From: Planctomycetota bacterium
GTDB lineage: Bacteria > Planctomycetota > Phycisphaerae > Phycisphaerales > SM1A02
Direction of reading: 5' to 3'
Assembly: GCA_022574595.1 (NCBI GenBank)
Contig: JACZRS010000008.1
Coordinates: forward strand, 92,919 to 156,918
Length of the DNA: 64,000 bases
Part shown: one piece after another, positions 59,598 to 64,000 of the stretch
How the letters are laid out: each line of letters opens with the position of its first letter
Position numbering within the stretch: the stretch's first letter is position 1
Translations under genes and position numbers: made by a program
Notes under the pieces: generated by a model
Databases searched by the model: none
What the model was told of the DNA's origin: nothing
What the model saw: the letters and a program-made list of their open reading frames with translations, nothing else

Positions 59598-60964
59598 ATT
59601 GCAATTCCTTGCTTTAGTTCACTAAGCGCTGCTGCAAGTTCTTCTAATTGAGAAGGCCCGTAGCTGGCATTAGGGGTTATGACGGACCAATCTGATATTG
59701 TTTCGCGACTGATCCAAGTTGTATCTCCCTCACTGTATATATCATTTTGAACTGGATCATTCATAAGTTGTGCCAGTACGCGATTCTCCTCAAATTGATG
59801 TATTACAAACCATAAGTGTTCAGGAGCTTCAGTTGACTCATAACTTAGCGAAAGGCTGGCTTTTATTACAAAACACACCGCTTGCTGATCATCACTTGTC
59901 ATCGGATGAATGTCAGTGCGCAATAGCTGTTTGGGTAATGTATTAAACTCATGAACTAGCAGGGGCCAAGTCGCCCGGGCGAGATCAGCTAATCTGTCTG
60001 CAACTCTAATCGCAGGAAATAGCACTGCATCATCACGACTCATTTTCTCAATTACATCAACTGGGTAAGTATTACATTCTTGGGATTTATCACTGCAAAT
60101 TACTGCACGCAAACCAATGTGTGGATTGTCAGGCTCATCAATTCGGTCAGTCATACAGCCAGGTATATTCTCTGCTAGTAAAGGTGCGATTTTTTGCCAA
60201 GGCTGCAAAGTGACATTCATGTGTGGACCGATTTGCATATCACAACCAGGTTCTGGTGGCCGCTCTTCAAGCAATCGGCCCGCAATGGTGTTGATCAACT
60301 CGCAGGATTGCGTTACTTGGTCAATTGGAACCTGAAGCATTTCAAGCTCGGGATTGCCGCAACGCAATAAGCCATGGGTGTGAACCCATACGGTAGCAGT
60401 TTCTTCTTGTCCGATGGCATGAATCAACCACAGCACATCTTCCGGCGGATCAATTATTACTTCATCAATCTGAGTAAAGAATTGCTTTTCAATAGCTTCA
60501 CACGGAAACCATCGTCCACAATTGACATCTAAAATCGCAGGACAATTGGTGATTAACTTTGCAAGAAATCTCATAAGTTCAACAAAATTCAAATGAGCAT
60601 CACACGTATCGAACAGCGTTTCAATGCCAATTACCCATTTACATTCATTGGCAGCTGCATCATCCAACTCTTGTGGGGAAAGAGGCTGCGCAGGCTCAGA
60701 AAAGATTACTGCGGGTTGCTTTAGAAATGGAAGCTCGACAACCGCGTTAAAAATGATCTTTGGATCATCTGGCTCAAGTTGCTTAACAATATTAAGAGGC
60801 TCGGTTAGATAAACAGAAGCAGTTTTAGCAATCGCTTCCAAAGTGGGCGCTTGATCACCAGGGTAAAGCGCAAGCAGCGTCGTCGGCTCAGGCTCATTTA
60901 GCACCCATGGATTAACCGAAGTTTCAATTTGCAAAGGATTATCAAGATTTGTGGAGCTATCCAT
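59594..60964 (-). CDS. Uncharacterised protein, possibly DUF4026-like
   Basis: 456 residues without signal or membrane segments. It starts with a polar stretch and then TTLLALYPGDQAPTLEAIAKT; further segments are CKWVIGIETLFDTCDAHLN, RFLAKLITNCPAILDVNCGRWF and QAVCFVIKASLSLSY, which may correspond to the two beta-alpha regions of DUF4026/DUF2314-type cytosolic proteins. The assignment is from memory and weak. It forms a cluster with the DUF2007-like and zinc-ribbon genes nearby. Confidence 0.5.
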   Translation of the reverse strand: MDSSTNLDNPLQIETSVNPWVLNEPEPTTLLALYPGDQAPTLEAIAKTASVYLTEPLNIVKQLEPDDPKIIFNAVVELPFLKQPAVIFSEPAQPLSPQELDDAAANECKWVIGIETLFDTCDAHLNFVELMRFLAKLITNCPAILDVNCGRWFPCEAIEKQFFTQIDEVIIDPPEDVLWLIHAIGQEETATVWVHTHGLLRCGNPELEMLQVPIDQVTQSCELINTIAGRLLEERPPEPGCDMQIGPHMNVTLQPWQKIAPLLAENIPGCMTDRIDEPDNPHIGLRAVICSDKSQECNTYPVDVIEKMSRDDAVLFPAIRVADRLADLARATWPLLVHEFNTLPKQLLRTDIHPMTSDDQQAVCFVIKASLSLSYESTEAPEHLWFVIHQFEENRVLAQLMNDPVQNDIYSEGDTTWISRETISDWSVITPNASYGPSQLEELAAALSELKQGIAI

Positions 60965-61000
60965 AGCGTTTGATTGTAGGTGGCTGAGACTCTTTACGCT

Positions 61001-61852
61001 CTAAGTATCATTCCATGCTGAAAGCACAGCTTTAATTATTAAAAGAGTCACGAATAGGCTAACAGCAGCCGTTATTGCGATATGCCAAACTTCACGAGTA
61101 GAGCCTATTGAGTCATCAAACATCAATAATGCGAATACAAATACTATGCTTAGTAACACTGCAAATACCGAAATTGTCACTAATGTGGAATCTTTCAAAC
61201 GAAGACTTCTAGCGGTCAATAAAGCTGTTGATTGCTGATCTTGATCATCCTCACGAGTCGCAATTGCCACAAGAGCATCAAGATCTAAAAGTATCGGTAA
61301 GTTACATTCCGGGCAGAAATTAGTGGTATTACCTGTTAAATCGTACTGGCACTCTTTGCACAGACTTCCTGTTGTATCGATCTCTGGCTCATTAATATCA
61401 ATCCAGCAAAATGGTGCGTTACAAGACTTGCAGATTGTCTGGCCATCCAGATCAAGCTGCTGACCACAATTTGGGCAAATTGGATCTGTGCGTTCGACTA
61501 TAGGTGCTAGCGGTTTGTTTTTAATTTCATCGACAATTGTACAGGATCTCTCATAATCGCGCTTGGCTACATGTATTGTAGCTGAACCAAAGAGCGTCGC
61601 GCCTCCTAACCACTGGTTTAGCGCATGTGAAGGAGGATTGATATGTTGTTCTTCAAATTCGATGCCCGCATCAGTGAGTGCTGCAGCGGCAGCGTGAAAT
61701 TGACCGGGATTAACAAACTTACCCACTAATACAATTAGCGGTTTACCGCACTCCGTGCACATGTCTGATTCGCAGCCTCGCACGCAGTAACCGCAATGTA
61801 TGCAGCGAAAAGCCTCTTCCTCGGTAATATCGGGAGTTTGGTAATGTTTCAA
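61001..61852 (-). CDS. Multi-zinc-ribbon, DUF2007-like membrane protein
   Basis: 283 residues. N-terminal ribbon CIHCGYCVRGCESDMCTECG (residues 18-37), then a DUF2007-like part (FHAAAAALTDAGIEFEEQHIN, GSATIHVAKRDYERSCTIV), a second ribbon CPNCGQQLDLDGQTICKSC, a third CKECQYDLTGNTTNFCPEC, and two transmembrane helices at the C-terminus (VFAVLLSIVFVFALLMF and ITAAVSLFVTLLIIKAVL). Combination of ribbons and DUF2007 in one chain suggests a regulatory or scaffold role at the membrane. Not otherwise recognised. Confidence 0.7.
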   Translation of the reverse strand: MKHYQTPDITEEEAFRCIHCGYCVRGCESDMCTECGKPLIVLVGKFVNPGQFHAAAAALTDAGIEFEEQHINPPSHALNQWLGGATLFGSATIHVAKRDYERSCTIVDEIKNKPLAPIVERTDPICPNCGQQLDLDGQTICKSCNAPFCWIDINEPEIDTTGSLCKECQYDLTGNTTNFCPECNLPILLDLDALVAIATREDDQDQQSTALLTARSLRLKDSTLVTISVFAVLLSIVFVFALLMFDDSIGSTREVWHIAITAAVSLFVTLLIIKAVLSAWNDT

Positions 61853-61861
61853 TAGCTTCCT

Positions 61862-62191
61862 TTATAGCTCAATCAGACCGAGAATAGCTATGACTTCTAC
61901 GACACCTGTTAACGCTATGATAATTATTATGCGTTGTCTGCTGCGCGTTGTACAATTGAATTCAAGCAATTCATCAAACTCAATTTGTTCATCCACAATT
62001 TCTTGGAGAATTTCATTTAGTGCGTCGAAATGTTCGCAATCGACTTCGATAACGTATTGGCGTTGGTTTAGGTTTCCAATTTCAATGAGACGAACATCAA
62101 ACTCCATTGCCGCGATAGATGTTGCAACAGCCCGCGCTAAAGTTTGGTCTGTAAAGCGACAAAGCTCCTGCCATTGGTTCGTAATCTGCAT
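61862..62191 (-). CDS. Small DUF2007-like protein with membrane anchor
   Basis: 109 residues. WQELCRFTDQTLARAVATSIAAMEFDVRLIEIG gives, in its parts, the DUF2007-like pattern, and EVDCEHFDALNEILQEIVDEQIEFDEL a helical end. A C-terminal hydrophobic helix follows (IIIIIALTGVVEVIAILGLI). It lies 9 bases upstream of the multi-ribbon gene and is probably co-transcribed with it. Confidence 0.65.
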   Translation of the reverse strand: MQITNQWQELCRFTDQTLARAVATSIAAMEFDVRLIEIGNLNQRQYVIEVDCEHFDALNEILQEIVDEQIEFDELLEFNCTTRSRQRIIIIIALTGVVEVIAILGLIEL

Positions 62192-62254
62192 ATTATTATT
62201 GTACCGATAGATCGCGTTGCCTCAAAGCTTTTGCCTGCAAATTGAGCTGACCCG

Positions 62255-64000
62255 CTAATTTGCAACGATATTGACTATCTTGCCTTGAATTACAATGACT
62301 TTGCGGACAGTTTTACCTTCTAATGCAGCCTTAACCTTCTCATCTGCAAGAACCAGCTCTTCGAGTTTCTTAGGATCCATATCCGGCGGAACCATCAGCT
62401 TAGCCCTTACCTTGCCGTTAATTTGAACGGGCAATTCAATCAGATCGTCTTCTAGCATCGCTTGGTCATGCTCAGGCCAAGGCTCAGTTACTATTGATTT
62501 AGCATGGCCGAGTTTAGACCACAATTCCTCTGCAATGTGAGGTGTAAATGGCGCAATAATCAAAACAAAGCGTTCAAGTTGACCTCGCGACAACCCACCC
62601 TCAGAAGTCGCAACATTTACAAATTCGATCATGGATGCGATTGCGGTATTAAACGCAAGCCTCTGCACATCCTTTGCTACTTTAGCGATTGCTCGATGCA
62701 ATTGTTTTTCAACATTTTCATTTAGCGAATCGAGTAATTTCAGATCACCTGTAGATTCATCTACCGCCAGACGCCAGGCGCGCTGAAGGAATCGAAACGG
62801 GCCTACTATGTCGCGCGTATTCCAGGCTTTGGATGCTTCAAGTGGACCTAGGTACATTTCATAAAGGCGCAGAGTATCGCAGCCATATTTCTCACACATC
62901 TCATCCGGGCTTACCGCGTTTTTCAAGCTTTTGCCCATCTTGCCATACTCTTGCGTAACAGGCTCGCCGTTGCAAAAGTATTTTCTGTCTTTTTGGTCTT
63001 GTACTTCCATTGCGGGCGAACCATCCTGATCGACGACATCTAGGGCCGCGACTGCGATGCCTCGTTCATCACGATAGGCAAAGGCTTGTATATAACCTTG
63101 GTTAAATAGTCGCCCGAAAGGCTCAGGTGTTGACACATGTCCCAGATCATAAAGCACCTTATGCCAAAACCGTGCATAAAGAAGATGCAGCACTGCATGT
63201 TCAACGCCGCCAACATAAAGATCAATGCCGTTATCCCCCATCCAATATTGTTCAGCTTCCTTTGAAGCAAACTGGTTACTGTTTTTTGGATCGATAAAAC
63301 GCAGGTAATACCAACACGATCCCGCCCATTGAGGCATGGTGTTTAGCTCGCGCTGAAGCTTTGTTCCATTATGTTCAACTTCACGCCAGAATTCAGGTGA
63401 GCGCGCCAGTGGAGGCTTAGGTGGAGCATCGGGGTCATCAGAAGCAGTTGGCATAAAATCCTTCATTTCAGGCAATACCACTGGAAGATCAGCTTCATCA
63501 ACCGCAACAATTCGTCCATCCGCTGCGTGCATGATGGGGAACGGTTCCCCCCAATAACGCTGCCTGCTAAAAAGCCAATCGCGCAATTTGTATTGCAGTG
63601 TTCCGAAGCCAAATCCTGTTTCGCCAAGCCATTCAATAGTTTTCTCTTTGGCTTCCTTAACACCTAAGCCGTTAAGAAAATCACTATTTATAGTTAACCC
63701 ATCTCCAACATACGCTTCGCCAGCAAAATCATCGGGTGGCTGAACTGTTCTAACAATTTCAAGATCAAACGCTTTTGCAAAGTCCCAATCGCGTTGATCT
63801 TGTGCAGGCACAGCCATGATGGCGCCTGTTCCATACCCCATAAGTACATAATCTGCGATCCAAATCGGTATTTGTTTCTTAGTCGCAGGATTTATCGCAA
63901 ACGAGCCGGTGAATATGCCTGTCTTGGTCTTGTCTTGGGTCATGCGATCAATATCACTCTGCGCTGCTGCATTACGCTGATATTCCTGCACAGCATCGGA
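62255..64000 (-). CDS. leuS: Leucyl-tRNA synthetase, N-terminus beyond the right edge
   Basis: About 582 residues of the C-terminal two-thirds are present; the frame is open to the end of the window. The editing (CP1) domain reads YVLMGYGTGAIMAVPAQDQRDWDF. The Rossmann core has WLFSRQRYWGEPFP and the signature loop is EYGKMGKSLKNAVSP, so KMSKS appears as KMGKS. The tRNA-binding helical domain (FVNVATSEGGL) and the C-terminal LPVQINGKVRAKL complete it. It charges tRNA-Leu. HIGH would lie outside the window. Confidence 0.94.
   Translation of the reverse strand, partial: SDAVQEYQRNAAAQSDIDRMTQDKTKTGIFTGSFAINPATKKQIPIWIADYVLMGYGTGAIMAVPAQDQRDWDFAKAFDLEIVRTVQPPDDFAGEAYVGDGLTINSDFLNGLGVKEAKEKTIEWLGETGFGFGTLQYKLRDWLFSRQRYWGEPFPIMHAADGRIVAVDEADLPVVLPEMKDFMPTASDDPDAPPKPPLARSPEFWREVEHNGTKLQRELNTMPQWAGSCWYYLRFIDPKNSNQFASKEAEQYWMGDNGIDLYVGGVEHAVLHLLYARFWHKVLYDLGHVSTPEPFGRLFNQGYIQAFAYRDERGIAVAALDVVDQDGSPAMEVQDQKDRKYFCNGEPVTQEYGKMGKSLKNAVSPDEMCEKYGCDTLRLYEMYLGPLEASKAWNTRDIVGPFRFLQRAWRLAVDESTGDLKLLDSLNENVEKQLHRAIAKVAKDVQRLAFNTAIASMIEFVNVATSEGGLSRGQLERFVLIIAPFTPHIAEELWSKLGHAKSIVTEPWPEHDQAMLEDDLIELPVQINGKVRAKLMVPPDMDPKKLEELVLADEKVKAALEGKTVRKVIVIQGKIVNIVAN

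Overview
The window looks like a chromosomal segment of a planctomycete, most likely class Phycisphaerae. The evidence is the many membrane proteins with CxxCxYDLxG...CPEC zinc ribbons, dockerin-type Ca2+ loops, VIT/VWA proteins, an IS200-like REP transposase of a kind common in planctomycetes, and moderate GC. The assignment rests on protein style, not on a marker-gene search. Genes are densely packed, many overlap by 4 bp (ATGA), and housekeeping genes occur as singletons or pairs instead of in classical operons (rpsL-rpsG without fusA; trpC, panB and tpiA alone).

Layout. 0-8 kb: partial DinB-like gene, a lipoprotein, two tandem zinc-ribbon membrane proteins (one frameshifted), rlmE, a large dockerin/EF-hand repeat protein behind a sigma-54-like promoter, an oxidoreductase and another zinc-ribbon membrane protein. 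7.5-28 kb: purQ and a PurS-PurS-PurL fusion, rnhA, rpsL-rpsG, two tandem secreted paralogues, a ThiF-like E1 enzyme, panB, HtrA protease, an orphan ABC ATPase, thyA-folA, paired PH-domain membrane proteins, a Dus enzyme, zwf and a Xer recombinase. 28.6-32.4 kb: flagellar rod/P-ring/L-ring genes flgF-flgG-flgA-flgH behind a second sigma-54-like promoter. 32.6-38.9 kb: trpS, CPBP protease, trpC, glycosyltransferase, purE, asd and an ACT protein, with palindromic repeats between them. 38.9-41.3 kb: an accessory-looking stretch with tRNA-Gln, a HEPN-like protein and small genes separated by REP repeats. 41.3-46.6 kb: beta/gamma-crystallin-like protein, then a tightly coupled cluster of ECF sigma factor, membrane-anchored dockerin, cohesin-like secreted protein and VIT/VWA protein, then a lipoprotein. 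46.8-64 kb: clpS, a carboxylate-amine ligase, a quinone-reductase-like dehydrogenase, a Tat-exported TIM-barrel protein, alaS, a RAYT with flanking REPs, tpiA-secG-yicC, an APH-type kinase, a PDZ protein, three DUF2007-like/zinc-ribbon proteins and the 3' part of leuS.

The most interesting points are: (1) the ECF sigma / transmembrane dockerin / cohesin-like / VIT-VWA cluster, which could be a calcium-dependent cell-surface sensing or assembly system; (2) two sigma-54-like promoters that tie a signal-peptide-less Ca2+-loop repeat protein to the flagellar regulon; (3) a RAYT with flanking REPs and a second REP family with the same GTTTAGC head, whose copies supply the stop codon of three genes; (4) ribosomal protein S12 with Arg at position 88, the classic streptomycin-resistance substitution; and (5) a pair of 38-bp perfect palindromes with compensatory changes.
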